From contig JAAALK010000289.1 in NCBI GenBank assembly GCA_019279435.1, forward strand, positions 88,009,023-88,073,022: a stretch of 64,000 nucleotides of DNA, in the 5' to 3' direction. The position numbers and the translations under genes are program-made. Positions 31,952 through 42,842 of this stretch are shown here, in pieces; position 1 is the first letter of the stretch, and each line of letters opens with the position of its first letter. The notes below the pieces were generated by a model. The model was given only the letters and a program-made list of their open reading frames with translations. It made no database searches and had not been told where the DNA came from. The DNA is from Zizania palustris (lineage: Eukaryota; Streptophyta; Magnoliopsida; Poales; Poaceae).

Positions 31952-33663
31952 TGGTTGTAAGTGGGAGCAAATGGTCCGGCACCGGGTTTAGCAAAAGAGC
32001 TAAACCAGTGTCGAGCCATCTGCTCAAAAGACGGAAAGCAGAAATCATCAGAAAAGTTTGGACCAAAACGCGGCTCAAAACGTGGTCCTCGGTTCTGCCT
32101 AAAGCCTCGGCCACGAGATCCAGGACCGTAGCCAAAACGGTCTGGAGATCTGCCGGAACGACCACCACCAACTGGAGTACGAGCAAGAAAGTCGTCTCCT
32201 CTACCACCACCTACACGACGCGGCCTGGCCTCCAGCCTCTCCCCGCGTCGAGGAACACGCAGTCTACCACCCTGCTGGTAGAACTGCTCCTGACCACCAC
32301 GAGCTCTCTCTGCTCTCTCAACCCGCTTCCTCCTAAAGCAAAACTCCGCAAGATGCCCGTCTCTATGACAATACTCACAATGATAGGTGGGCTTCTTGGG
32401 ATGTGGTTGAGGCTTGGGGTTCTTGGGCTTAGTGGTAATTGGTGTCGGCTTCTTGGGTTGCGAGGGTCCAGGAAGAGAGTCAAGAGAAGTGTGGAGGTGT
32501 TTGGGCTTTGGAACCCAGATAGGCTTCTTGGGTGGAGCTTTGGGTGGTTCATGGATTACTCCATCCTTGGGCTGATAAGCCTGGGAAGACTCAGTGGAGT
32601 GAGTCTTGGGATACTTCTGCTCTGGAGTCATTTTACTCCACTCCACTACCCGGCTAATGGCACTCTCAAAGTCAGCCTTGGTGTAGGTGTAACCTACCCC
32701 AAACCCATCCTGCCTCTTGAACTGCTGGATCATCATGCCGAGCTGAGGCTCTCTGGCACTGATCCAACTCAGTATAGAACGGAGGTAAAAGTTCTCATTC
32801 TGAGAATCAGCTAACTCCTCTCTCAAGGCAGCTAGAACCTCCACCTGAGACAAGCAGGTCTCACACTCACTATCTATCTGGACAGACTTCTCGGCTTTCA
32901 GCTTAATCAACTCCATTCTAAGAGACAGACAGTTCTCACAGACAGTGGGTGGAACTGACAATGTCTCAAGCTCTAGCCTAGTCTGCGCAAGCTCAGCTCT
33001 CACTCTCTCCAAATCACCCAAATGCGCATCGCCCTTGGCTTTCAGCTCAGCTAAGACAGCTAGATGAGATGGGCACTCAGCACAGGGTGCAACAACAGTG
33101 TCTTGAGCATCTTTCAGCTCCAGCTGAGCGCTTTCAAGCTCAGTGGCCAAAGCGTCCCTCTCATCAACCCTTTCTGTGTATCTGGACTTCAGAGTCGACA
33201 GGTCACACAGAAGCACCTCACACTTTGGGCACTCACTGCTATCACCCAAGCAAGGGGAAGAAGATAGACTCTCAATTCTGCCGTTGGCCATGGCAAGCTC
33301 ACTCTCTAACTCATCTATCCTCTTCTTAGCCCCCCTAAGCAGTTTTTCCCGATACTTTAACTCCTGACGATTGCTCTCAAGTAAATCAACAATTTCTCGT
33401 TCATAGGATGATACCTTGTTGTCGTCGTCGTCGGAGTCATCGGAGGAGCTCTTTTCTTCCTTATCCCCAAGAGCCATTGAGCAGAAGCTCTTGCGGGATC
33501 TTCGGCGCTGGTGTGAGTGGCTCTTCGGTCTGTCCCCAAAAGCCATGAAGCAAAGGCCCACTGGATCGTCCTTGTCCTTCCCCTTCCTGATGATGATCTC
33601 CTCATCGCTTGAGCTCGATGAAGAGGAAGAAGATGTGGACCGCTTGGAGTAGCTCTTCTCCAT
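31948..33663 (-). CDS. gag: Gag C-terminal part: coiled coil and second zinc knuckle (Sirevirus)
   Basis: 571 codons from an internal ATG. The N-terminus is Ser-rich and acidic (SSSSSSSSDEE). A long heptad-rich region follows (about residues 85-305: YEREIVDLLESNRQELKYRE and onward, with CxxC pairs such as CPKCEV and CENC). Next come a Pro/Lys-rich segment and a zinc knuckle CEYCHRDGHLAEFC (CX2CX4HX4C, near residue 437), then Arg/Gly-rich RNA-binding sequence. A coiled-coil extension of gag is typical of Sireviruses. It is the continuation of the ORF at 34703-33714: a one-base loss near 33750 separates them. The stop TGA lies at 31950-31948; pol is read in another frame from there. Confidence 0.9.
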   Translation of the reverse strand: MEKSYSKRSTSSSSSSSSSDEEIIIRKGKDKDDPVGLCFMAFGDRPKSHSHQRRRSRKSFCSMALGDKEEKSSSDDSDDDDNKVSSYEREIVDLLESNRQELKYREKLLRGAKKRIDELESELAMANGRIESLSSSPCLGDSSECPKCEVLLCDLSTLKSRYTERVDERDALATELESAQLELKDAQDTVVAPCAECPSHLAVLAELKAKGDAHLGDLERVRAELAQTRLELETLSVPPTVCENCLSLRMELIKLKAEKSVQIDSECETCLSQVEVLAALREELADSQNENFYLRSILSWISAREPQLGMMIQQFKRQDGFGVGYTYTKADFESAISRVVEWSKMTPEQKYPKTHSTESSQAYQPKDGVIHEPPKAPPKKPIWVPKPKHLHTSLDSLPGPSQPKKPTPITTKPKNPKPQPHPKKPTYHCEYCHRDGHLAEFCFRRKRVERAERARGGQEQFYQQGGRLRVPRRGERLEARPRRVGGGRGDDFLARTPVGGGRSGRSPDRFGYGPGSRGRGFRQNRGPRFEPRFGPNFSDDFCFPSFEQMARHWFSSFAKPGAGPFAPTYNH

Positions 33664-33713
33664 CTCAGCGAAGAAGGCCTTGTCGCGCTTCTTGTTCTCT
33701 CGCCGGTAGTCCT

Positions 33714-34703
33714 TCAGGGCCTTTCTGAAGAATCTGGTCTTTGGCTTCCCTTGTTGAAAGAGGAGCTATCGTGCTTGCCGGAGTCGTGGAAGCCACCACC
33801 GGTGCCCTTCTTGTGGCCATTGCGCTTGGGGCAGTCGGCACTGAAATGTCCTGGATCACCACACTCAAAGCACCCGGTTTTTGTGCCGTGTCTCTTGAAC
33901 ATTCTTTTGTCATAAACACGACGCACCCGGTTGTTAAACAGACACAAATCATCATCTCCCAAAGACTCAAGCTGGTCCTTAGTGATAGACATCAAAGAGA
34001 ACCCAGCACAGCTCACAGAAGAGGGATCAACAGAAGGTGTAGCAAGGGCCAGAGACTTTGATCCAGAGCCAGTGAGATTTGATCTCAACTGGGTATCAAC
34101 CTCGGTGGCCTTCAGCTTGCTAAACAACTCAGAAATGGTCAAGGTATCATAAGATGTGCTCTCAATGATAGAGGATACCTTGATCTCCCAGATCTTTGGG
34201 TCCAAGGTATGGAGAACCTTGAGGGCTTGCTCGTGATCTGAGACTAACTGAACACCCTCACCCTTGTTGTCCCGAAGCTTGTTGATGATCGACTGAAAGC
34301 GACCAAACAAGGCTTCAACAGATTCACCCGACTTCTGTGTGAAATTCTCATATTCACGCCGGTAGGTCTGATAGAGTCGAGCTTTGACCTGGGCTGTCCC
34401 CTCATGGTGTGCCTGGAGGGTAGCCCAGATCTCTCTCGCAGTGGAGAGATGACTCACACGCTCAAATTCAGTGGGACCTAAACCAGAAAACAGAATATTC
34501 ACCGCTTTGTTGTTGTTCTGATGTTGGGCAATGATATCCGGAGAATCACGCTCATCAATAGGCAACACTGAGAAAGTAGCGTGAATACAGATGTCCCAGA
34601 TGTCCGAGCTTTGGCTCATGAGATAGGCTCGCATGCGAGTCTTCCAATAATTATAGCCATAAGCTTCCAAGGACGGGACCTTGCCAGGAGACGTCATGAT
34701 CAC
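33714..34703 (-). CDS. gag: Gag N-terminal part: capsid and first zinc knuckle (Sirevirus)
   Basis: 329 codons starting 46 nt downstream of the PBS. The UBN2-type Copia gag domain is clear: YNYWKTRMRAYL (near residues 16-27), AREIWATLQAHHEGT (about 88-102), the LYQTYRREYENF region, VEALFGRFQSIINKLR, and FSKLKATEVD. A zinc knuckle CFECGDPGHFSADC (CX2CX4HX4C) lies near residue 280. After NKG the frame runs into 12 unrelated residues and a stop, whereas another frame continues gag-like sequence into 33663. This is a one-base frameshift near 33750. It is the only coding lesion I see in the element. Gag would form the cytoplasmic particle. Confidence 0.92.
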   Translation of the reverse strand: MIMTSPGKVPSLEAYGYNYWKTRMRAYLMSQSSDIWDICIHATFSVLPIDERDSPDIIAQHQNNNKAVNILFSGLGPTEFERVSHLSTAREIWATLQAHHEGTAQVKARLYQTYRREYENFTQKSGESVEALFGRFQSIINKLRDNKGEGVQLVSDHEQALKVLHTLDPKIWEIKVSSIIESTSYDTLTISELFSKLKATEVDTQLRSNLTGSGSKSLALATPSVDPSSVSCAGFSLMSITKDQLESLGDDDLCLFNNRVRRVYDKRMFKRHGTKTGCFECGDPGHFSADCPKRNGHKKGTGGGFHDSGKHDSSSFNKGSQRPDSSERP

Positions 34704-34748
34704 TACTGGGGTTTAGAACCGGTTAAGGTATGGAAAAACCCTAACCAA

Positions 34749-34760
34749 GCTCTGATACCA
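34749..34760 (-). other. Primer-binding site of the Sirevirus
   Basis: On the minus strand TGGTATCAGAGC, 2 nt after the 5' LTR, is the standard complement of the initiator-Met tRNA 3' end used by Copia elements. Confidence 0.93.
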
Positions 34761-34762
34761 CT

Positions 34763-36396
34763 TGTAGGACCGAAAGTAGCGACCAGAGGGGGGGGGGGGT
34801 GAATGGGCGCCTTAAAAATTCTTGCGAATTAATGGCCTTCTCCCAACACCCAACACACCTCAACAAACAATCAGCGGAAACAAAACAGTTCACAGGTTCT
34901 TAAAATAATCTAGCCTAAAAACGACTGGTGTCCTAATCGAAAAGACACCATCAAAGTGCTTAAAGGCAGATTAAAATATCATCACAGAACAAATGACATC
35001 TTCACAAAAGTTTCACCAAACCACAGATGATCCATCAAGCACATACAGAATATTCACAGTTTAGGAAGTTCATCAAGTAAGAGCGAACACAATATTTAAC
35101 GCATTTAATCTAGACAAAATAAATGCAGTAAGTAAAATGTGCTCATAAATATATCTATGAATATTTAGTGCATTCTGAAATAAAATAACTGAACAAATGG
35201 ATTAATCATAGATTATCTAGGAATAAAAAGCTAAGCACACGGATCAAGAAGTTTTAGGAACGTGCTGCTAGTTAAACAATATAATGCTATGATGATTAAA
35301 ATAATGAAGGTGCTGTAAATAAATCGTGAGGAAAAAAAGAGATCTGCTACAACATTTCAAACCTTGATTTGCGTGCACATATTCCTGGTTTTCTTCGTTC
35401 GCTGCATAAGCTCCGAGTTGCAGCTTCCTGTTGCGTGTTGCTGCTCGCTCGCGTGATCGCACGAAGGACTCCTGCTGCTGGCTGTCACGCTAGCTGGCCA
35501 TAGGGAATAGCTTGCAGACCAAGCGCAGTACTGCAGCCGGCTAGGCTCACAGCCTAGAAATGTACTCCCGTGAGAGATGCCAGGCAGCTAGGTGCTAGGG
35601 AGAGAAAGGCTAATGCTGCAGCTATTCGGTGGAGGGAAGAATCGAGAAATGGCGATGACGGCGAGAAAATTTCCGGCGGAAATAAAGCAACACGACGGCG
35701 GCGGAGGAAGAAGAACACGCAAGAAAAAGATGACCCAAAATATTTGAAAGGTAAAGTGATTTCAGAAAATGGGTGCCCTAAACCTAGGATATTGGGGCCT
35801 ATTTATAGGCAGCCCATTAAATGTAAAAATGCAGAAATACCCCTAGGGTTTTTTACAGACGCTCAATAAAAATGGAAAAGACCGAAATGCCCTTACGATT
35901 TTTTACAGACTCGACTGACAGACTGTGGGCCTAAAGGCAAAATAGTAAAAACCTAAATAAAGGTAACTTGTCCTGATGCGGAGCTTTCGTAGCAGCTACG
36001 GCTTCGCCTCAGAACGATCAGATCCGAGATCAGCGGTCGTCAGTTTTGCGCCGAAACTGACAAAGCGTCCACCGTCTTCGCACCGGGTACCCGGATTGGG
36101 CCGACCTGATTCCGCAGCTCCCTCAGCCCGGCAATCGCTCGTCGCCCGTGTACCTGAGTCAATCCCGGTCAACAGCCCAGTGGATCCTCTGCTGCTCCTA
36201 GCCCATGTACCCGGATTGGGCCAGCCTGACTTCGCGGCCCCTCTGCCCGACAGTCGCTCGCTGCCCGTGTACCTGAGTCACACGCGGCCCAGACGCAGCA
36301 GGTCTTCTCTCTCTTTTCAGTCCTCCTTGACTATCGTTGACAATGACTCATCACATCTAGAGCCATGAGGCCCACGCTATTCAGCATGGCTCCTCA
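34763..36396 (-). repeat. 5' LTR of the Sirevirus
   Basis: Pairs with 25685-27354. The minus-strand TATA box (plus TATTTATA) is at 35800-35807 and would drive gag-pol leftward. It is followed on the plus strand by the TSD AATGT (36397-36401). Confidence 0.93.
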
Positions 36397-36413
36397 AATG
36401 TCAACACACTTTT

Positions 36414-36431
36414 TGGTGACTCCGCTGGGGA
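36414..36431 (+). other. Primer-binding site of Gypsy G2
   Basis: TGGTGACTCCGCTGGGGA starts 8 bp after the displaced LTR end at 36406, at the same place as the PBS of G1. Confidence 0.8.
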
Positions 36432-36445
36432 AGAGCTACGCTAAC

Positions 36446-38139
36446 ATGATGAGTACGTCTACATCGGCCGCCGGTACATCTACTTAGACTACTACGCCTA
36501 CACCGCCGATGGACACAATAGGAGGCACGGATATCGACAACCGCAACGTAATGTCACCTACTCTTGAAGATATCCCCGCAGGAGACCGAGCAGAGATCGA
36601 GGCAAGGCTAAATGCGCTCCAAGACATGATGCTTGGAGGCTACATCAAGACACGCGTAGGCTTCGTCAAGCGTGACATCATCACCCCCGACCCCGCTCAG
36701 GTCCAGGTAACAACGGTATCACCTCGTTTATCTTCTTTAGAAATTGAGAAAAAAATATCCGCATCAGTAGATCAGGCCGGTAGCGCTTCGCTAGCCAACC
36801 GTTTAGATTCGGCAGTCAGCTCCCAAGTAGAGGCAACTCTTAGAAGGTTCGGCTTCATTGAAGCTGCACCCCCGGTTCCTATAGCTAGTGCACCTCCGAC
36901 AAACATGTCTCCGGCCTCACCACTTATGGCCGAGACCAATCATTATACCTATGGACAAACTAACACTGCATATCACACAAAACCTGTGCCGATACCTATG
37001 GTCGGACACGAGCACGTTATACAAGTAGCGCGTAGGGAAGAAGCACATGGCCGACATGCCGATATCCCACCACGTGTCGCGCCCCCACATGAGAGACGCA
37101 TGCAAACAAACTACCAAGATGATTTAGATGAGCGGATCCGCGCATTGTTTAGGGAGTGTGTCGGTTTTGTGCCCAAGGGACGGGTTAGGGTTTATCGCAA
37201 ACCATACCCCGATCATCTTGATACAGTACCCTACCCCCACGGCTATAGGATCCCCGAGTTTACTAAATTCGATGGCGAGGGTAGCAGGACCACACTAGAG
37301 CATGTTAGTCAATTTTTGGCGCAGTGTGGAGAGGTTAGCGGGATAGATGCCCTAAAGGTTAGACTATTTTCTCTCTCTCTCTATCCGGCACATCTTTCAC
37401 TTGGTTTTCGGCGCTCCCGCCGAACTCCATCCACACGTGGGACGATTTAGAGTAGAAATTCCACGATTATTTCTACACGGGTGAGACAGAACTTAGGCTT
37501 TCACATTTGACATTGGTTAAGCAAAAATCTAGTGAGAGCGCCTCTAAGTATATCAAGCATTTCAGGGATACCAGAAACCAATGTTTTAGTCTTAATATTT
37601 CAGAAAGGGACTTGGCGGAATTAGCTTTTAATGGGTTGCTTTCTGAACTTAAAGAAAGGTTAGATAACCAAAACTTTTTAGAAGTTAGCCAAGTCCTATA
37701 GCAGGCTCTGGTCCAAGAAGGCCGAGCCAAAGATAAGAAATTTATTAAAACGTTTAGCAAGCCTAGGGCCGAAATCCACATCATGGAATGCTCTGATGAA
37801 GAGGAGTCAGAGGAGGAGGATTCAGCCGACATGTACGTGGCCGAATGGGTTACAAACACTAAAAACAAACCTGTCACTTGCTCCGAACTACGACCATCCC
37901 CCACAAAGAATAGACTTAATGAGGTCAAGTACTCGTTCGATGTGACTAAGTGTGATAAAATATTTGATTTCCTCGTAAAGAGTCAGCTTCTAAGGTTACC
38001 CAAGGGTCAGGTTATCCCACCTATCGATGAGTTAAAGAAGCATCCATACTGTAAGTGGCATGATTCACATTCTCATAATACTAATGATTGCAATGTTTTT
38101 CGACGGCAGATACAATCGTCCATAGAAGAGGACGATTGA
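36446..38139 (+). pseudogene. gag: Gag, capsid and knuckle part (G2), broken
   Basis: Same protein as 3632-5356, with the start at ATG 36446 after the PBS. Lesions against G1 are TAG near 36485 in the Ser/Thr-rich start, a CT-repeat expansion near 37372-37386 that shifts frame in the YLSLSGT region, TAG at 37453-37455 and at 37699-37701 where G1 has CAG, and a 1-bp loss near 38130. About 40 residues present in G1 (near 4090-4140 and 4200-4250) are shortened. The knuckle reads YCKWHDSHSHNTNDC here, keeping the Cys that G1 has lost. Confidence 0.87.
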
Positions 38140-39371
38140 AAATAGACCATGACCCAAAGATGAAGCTGGATAAAGATCCTTTTCCAGTCAACACCGTGGA
38201 CCTCGGTGAGAAGAAGATGTTGATTCGGCCAGAACAGGCTTAGTCCGCTAAAGGAAAAGATGTGGTTGTTGGAGAACCGCGTACTCGCACAATCGTGCCA
38301 AATAACCCCGAGGTAGGAGTGTGGAAATAGAACATCAATACCCTTTCGGCTAAGGCTCACAAGAGGCCGAAGGTAACATATAACATGTTGTTGAACAAAC
38401 ATCAGAGGAAGGCCAAAGAAGCAGGTCTGCACGCCAAGTCAAAACGGCCGAAGGGTCCAAGACCTTCGAAGGATGGCTTCGGACCGAAGGTTGCAAACCC
38501 TCCGCACGAAGGCTTCGGGCCGCAGTATCCTGGTGCTCCGCATGGTGGTTTTGAGCTACAATGGCCGAGCCCCCCGTGCAACAACTTCGAACCCCAGTGG
38601 TCGGGTCCCCCATGCGACAGCTTCGGCCCCAAATGGCCGAACCCCGCGCCATGGTGGACCTCTCCGATGGGAGGCTTCGGCCCACACTGGCCGAACATAC
38701 CTCCGGCCTGGCGAGATCCTTCGCTGGTGTGGTCAGATACACCTTCGACTTGGCCGAACCCTCCTCCGGGTGACGGGTTCGACTCACAGTGGGCGAGGCC
38801 GCTAGAGCCTCCGATGCCTCCGCCGTATGACTGGGCGGGGACGCCGTGGGCCCCGTACGTACCCGGGTCACGGTACCCTCCGCAGACTAACCCTATGCCT
38901 TGTTTTCCTTCGGAGTATTATGGATGGCAGGGGCAAACAGACGCAGCGGAGAGGGGCAACATCCACAGACTGTCTGTGGTACCTCCGAATCGGACCATGC
39001 AGAGCGAAGCCGAAGGGTGCGAACACGCGGAGGCCGAAGTCAGGGAGTCCGAAGCCATAACTATCAGAGTTGGGTCTCAGGAAGTCCCAATCCCGAAGAC
39101 TTTGTCGCCGAAGGCTAACGAAGGTAAGCCACATGCTTTGGCCGGGCTCCACGCCGAAGCTTGGTTTGATCGGCCGGACGAGGCCGATCCATTCGACGGG
39201 GTTCGCAGCGAAGCCCCCTTCGAACACAGGGCGCCCGAGGCCGAAGGGCACACTTCGGCCAGAATTAACGGGGGTCAAACAGTAGCTCCAGGCACCAAGC
39301 CAAAGCCATCTTGGGCCCCTCCGAGCATGTCCAAATCACAGAAGAGACGCCTATAAAGGCTGCGGGCACAG
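38140..39371 (+). pseudogene. Gag C-terminus and Pro/Trp-repeat linker (G2), broken
   Basis: A gag-tail similarity (38140-38380) with TAG at 38328-38330 (G1 has CAG) leads into an open 323-codon frame (38385-39356). That frame has GFGPQ-type repeats, more units than G1 (for example FELQWPSPP, FEPQWSGPP, FGPKWPNPA), and then the Glu/Ala-rich stretch RLSVVPPNRTMQSEAEGCEHAEAEVR. It ends with TAA near 39354, where G1 has CAA. No catalytic role is known. Confidence 0.8.
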
Positions 39372-40055
39372 GTGATGCGCGAAAAGGTAGCTGAGGCCGA
39401 GCGCGATGCTATCTTCGAAGAGATCCGCCCTCGGCCAGCTGCCAAAAAGGTATGGAGGGAGAAGCCGGTTGAGATAACCAACCCGGCTCCTAGTCCGAGC
39501 GATGATGAAGACGACTTGCTTGATGATGATTACACGCCCGTCTCTGAGGGGCCTGCACCTCAGGCGATGGACATCAACATCGTCACATTACCCGCCAAGT
39601 TTGCACCACCACGTGACGAGGCTGAGGTTGCTCAATTGAACCTCGGTCCACGCAACACCATCTTCGATAAGCCCAAGGACTCGGCCCGCCATCTTAAGCC
39701 CCTCTATGTCAGGGGTCACATCGATGGAAAGCCGATTTCCCGGATGCTCGTCGACGATGGCGCCACTGTTAACCTAATGCCTTATTCTTTGTTAAAGAAA
39801 CTTGGTAGGGGCGAAGATGACCTGAAGAAGACTAACTTGATGCTCAACGGCTTCAACGGCGAGAGGTCTGAGGCCAAGGGAGTCCTCTCTATGGAGTTGA
39901 CGGTGGGCAACAAGACGTTGCCAACAGCGTTCTTCGTCGTCGACGTACAAGGTAACTATAGCGTGTTACTCGGGCACGACTGGATTCACGCGAACTGTTG
40001 CATCCCTTCTACTCTACACCAGAGCCTAATACAGTGGGACGGCGATGAGATATAA
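39372..40055 (+). CDS. Aspartic protease region (G2)
   Basis: 227 open codons continuing the linker frame. The active-site loop reads MLVDDGATVNLMP (near 39745), so the D-G-G of G1 is D-D-G here, which would impair folding of the loop. The YSVLLGHDWIH segment is kept. The frame ends at TAA 40053-40055 where G1 reads on, and the remaining protease tail to about 40240 is out of use. As in G1, two stop codons followed by ATGTCTAGC (40240-40255) mark the change to the RT frame. Confidence 0.83.
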   Translation: MMREKVAEAERDAIFEEIRPRPAAKKVWREKPVEITNPAPSPSDDEDDLLDDDYTPVSEGPAPQAMDINIVTLPAKFAPPRDEAEVAQLNLGPRNTIFDKPKDSARHLKPLYVRGHIDGKPISRMLVDDGATVNLMPYSLLKKLGRGEDDLKKTNLMLNGFNGERSEAKGVLSMELTVGNKTLPTAFFVVDVQGNYSVLLGHDWIHANCCIPSTLHQSLIQWDGDEI

Positions 40056-40246
40056 GTCATCCCCATGGATACTTCGGCCCAAGTAGCATTGGCCGATGTA
40101 TCAGTTGACGCCGTCCATAACAAAGTAGAATGTCTATCAGGTAGAGATCTTTCGGATTATGACTTTGTTAGCATATTCGGAGGACGGTTTGTACCAGTGT
40201 CTATGAAGCCGGCTGGAGTAGCGTGGCTATTTTTGTACTAGTAGTC

Positions 40247-42190
40247 ATGTCTAGCAAAAGCAATCTAGATTGGCTAAAGTCTCGTGTGGAGCAGTATCGG
40301 TCTAATAAAGATGGTATTGCCGAAGCCATCGAGGACTTTAGCGAAGTAGAAAAATTAGGGCAAGGTTTTGCGTCGGCCGATCCCTTGGAGGAAGTTGATA
40401 TAGGCAATGGAAGCGTCCCAAGGCTAACTTTTGTAAACCAACATTTCGGTCATATGTCGATTGTTTCGCATGGGAATATAGCGAGATGCCAGGACTAAGC
40501 CGCGAGCTCGTGGAGCATCGGCTGCCCATCAAGTCCGGGTTTAGGCCTTATAAACAGCCTCCCCGCCACTTTAATCTGGCCGTCTATGACCGAGTTAAAG
40601 AGGAAGTGGAATGACTACTTAAGGCTGAATTTATTAGGCCATGCAGGTACGCGGAATGGGTTGCTAACATTGTGCCTGTAGAAAAGAAAGGGAGCGGCAA
40701 GATACGGGTATGCATTGATTTCAGGGATCTGAATAGAGCCACTCCAAAGGATGAGTATCCAATGCCGATAGCCGACATGCTGATCAACGATGCTTCAGAA
40801 CACAAGGTACTATGTTTTCTTGACGAGAATGTCGGTTATAATCAAATCTTTATGGCCGAAGAGGATGTCTATAAGACTGCCTTTCGATGCCCTGGTTTTG
40901 TCGGGTTGTTCGAGTGGGTTGTCATGACTTTTGGTTTGAAAAATGCTGGTGCCACGTATCAGCGTGCTATGAACTTGATCTTTCATGACTTGTTAGGGGT
41001 CATGTTAGAAGTTTACATCGATGATGTCGTGATCGGACGCTATGGGAAACCATTTAGCTGATTTGAAGGTTGCTTTCGATAGGATGCGACAGTATGGGTT
41101 GAAGATGAACCCACTCAAATGTGCTTTTGGTGTCTCGGCGGGTAAGTTCTTAGGTTTCATGATTCATGAGAGAGGCATAGAAATTGATCCTAAGAGACTT
41201 GAAAAGATTAGAAACGTTGCAGCGCCGGCATGCAAGAAGGATGTGCAAAAGTTGCTAGGCAAGTTGAACTATTTGCGTCACTTTATATCCAACTTGTCCG
41301 GCAAGATTGATGCCTTTGTCCCCATACTCCGGCTAAAAAATGAAGCCGAGTTCACTTGGGGGGCAAGCCAGCAAAATGCTTTTGAGAAGATCAAGGAGTG
41401 CTTATCATCACCACCCGTGGTGAGAGCACCCAAGGTCGGGATTCCGTTCCGGCTGTACATCGCCGCTGGAGATAGCATGATTGGAGCCGTGATAACCCAG
41501 GAGGTGGAGGGGAAGGAGTACATCATCACATTCTTGAGCCACCGCCTGCTGGATGATGAAACTAGGTACACGTTTGTGGAGCGATTATGTTTATCACTTT
41601 ATTACACGTGCACCAAGTTACGCCATTATCTTCTCCCCACCACATGTGTGGTCGTTTGCCAAACCGATGTTATAAAGCACATGTTACAGAAACCGATTCT
41701 AAGTGGGAGAATCGGAAAGTGGCCTTACGCGTTAATTGAGTACGATTTGGCCTACGAGCCCCTAAGAGCGATGAAAGTCCAAGTCGTAGCACACTTCATA
41801 GTTGATCATCACATAGATGCTAGCTGGAATGATGCTGTTGCTCTAGTTGAAGTAGTGCCATGGAAAATCTATTTTGATGGTTCGACTTGCAAAAATGGCC
41901 AGGGTATTGGAGTGGTTCTCATATCATCTAATGGTATGTGCTTTGAGACCTCGGACCGACTAGAGTTTTCTTCCACTAATAACCAAGCTGAATACGAAGC
42001 GTTGTTGTTAGGTCTTGAACTACTAGAGTCTCTATGCGCTAAGCATGTTCACGCATACGGTGATTCATTATTAGTAGTAGAACAAGTGGCCAAGAATGCT
42101 CAGTGTTTTAATGGCTTGCTGAATAGCTACTTGGACAAATGCCTAGACATAGTTGCCACTTTTGATGATTTCAAAATATCTCACGTGTAA
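40247..42190 (+). pseudogene. pol: RT and RNase H domains (G2), broken
   Basis: Equivalent to 7459-9445 of G1. Lesions are a deletion of about 37 bp near 40440 that shifts frame, TGA near 40610 where G1 has CGA, and a small deletion near 41033 right after the catalytic YIDDVV. From 41042 a clean 382-codon frame covers thumb, first RNase H (EGKEYIITFLSHRLLD) and second RNase H (WKIYFDGSTCKNGQGIGVV, AEYEALLLGLELL, YGDSLLVVEQV). It stops at TAA 42188-42190, where G1 has a Ser codon. Confidence 0.87.
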
Positions 42191-42842
42191 AGAGAAGCCA
42201 ATTCAGTCGCTAATGATTTGGCTCAGCAAGCATCCGGCTATCAAGTCAAGAGAGGGAAATTTTTTGTATTGGAAAAGCCGATGTTTGGTCTCACTTCCGA
42301 AGCTAGTAATGGACATGCGCACCCTTCGTGTAGAACCCCTCGGGTCGCCGAAGGCCACCACACGCCGAAGCCCCTGGATCAGAGTGCTCCACCCACCGAG
42401 GGATCCGGCATGCCGGAGCCTATAGTCCGAAGCCTCTCGGACGGAGAAGGCTCCCCGGGGTCCGAACCCTCCAAAGGACTTCAACCCAGCACACTCCGAA
42501 CGGCCACCTCGGCTAGGCTTCGGCAGGAGCTGGAAGGGCTTGGGGGCACCCCGAAGCCTGTGTTTTAGAGGTTTTCTCGGAAGGTGTACCGGCGAAGCCC
42601 TCTGAAACCTGTAAGGGTGATTGGAGAGTCCCAATCATCCAGTATTTGAGAGACCCTAGCCGAAAGGTTGATCGGAAGGTTCGGTGGCAAGCATTCAAAT
42701 TCGTGTTGGTAGACAACACATTGTATCGCCGAACCATTGACGGAGCGCTGTTGAAGTGTTTAGACCATGAGCAGTCCTAGGTGGCTACAGGAGAAGTCCG
42801 TGAGGGGCTTGGTGGCACTCATCAGTCAGCCCAAAAGATGAG
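42191..42842 (+). pseudogene. Spacer between second RNase H and integrase (G2), broken
   Basis: Continuation of the RNase H tail (LAQQASGYQVKRGKF, 42218 onward) and the Pro/Ser/Glu-rich spacer (42300-42560), interrupted by TAG near 42566. Then comes the conserved WRVPIIQYLRDPSR segment (near 42620) leading to integrase. A TAG at 42778-42780 stands where G1 has CAG. Confidence 0.78.

Larger units (their letters stand above)
25685..36396 (-). mobile_element. Sirevirus-type Ty1/Copia retrotransposon, minus strand, nearly intact
   Basis: A 10.7-kb element flanked by AATGT (25680-25684 and 36397-36401). Its 5' LTR is on the right (34763-36396) and its 3' LTR on the left (25685-27354). The LTRs differ by about ten substitutions and one indel of roughly 35-40 bp when read side by side, so it is recent. 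Order on the minus strand is LTR, initiator-Met PBS (34749-34760), gag in two frames (34703-33714, 33663-31948), pol (31951-28751), a 1.4-kb non-coding 3' region with several purine tracts, then LTR. The long coiled-coil gag with two zinc knuckles and the repeated purine tracts fit the Sirevirus genus. No env-like ORF was found. Confidence 0.93.

Noticed and set aside
31951..32814. 287-codon plus-strand frame opposite Sirevirus gag
   Set aside because: It is the complement of the Arg/Gly and Lys/Pro-rich gag coding region; low-complexity composition and no domain make it a shadow frame.
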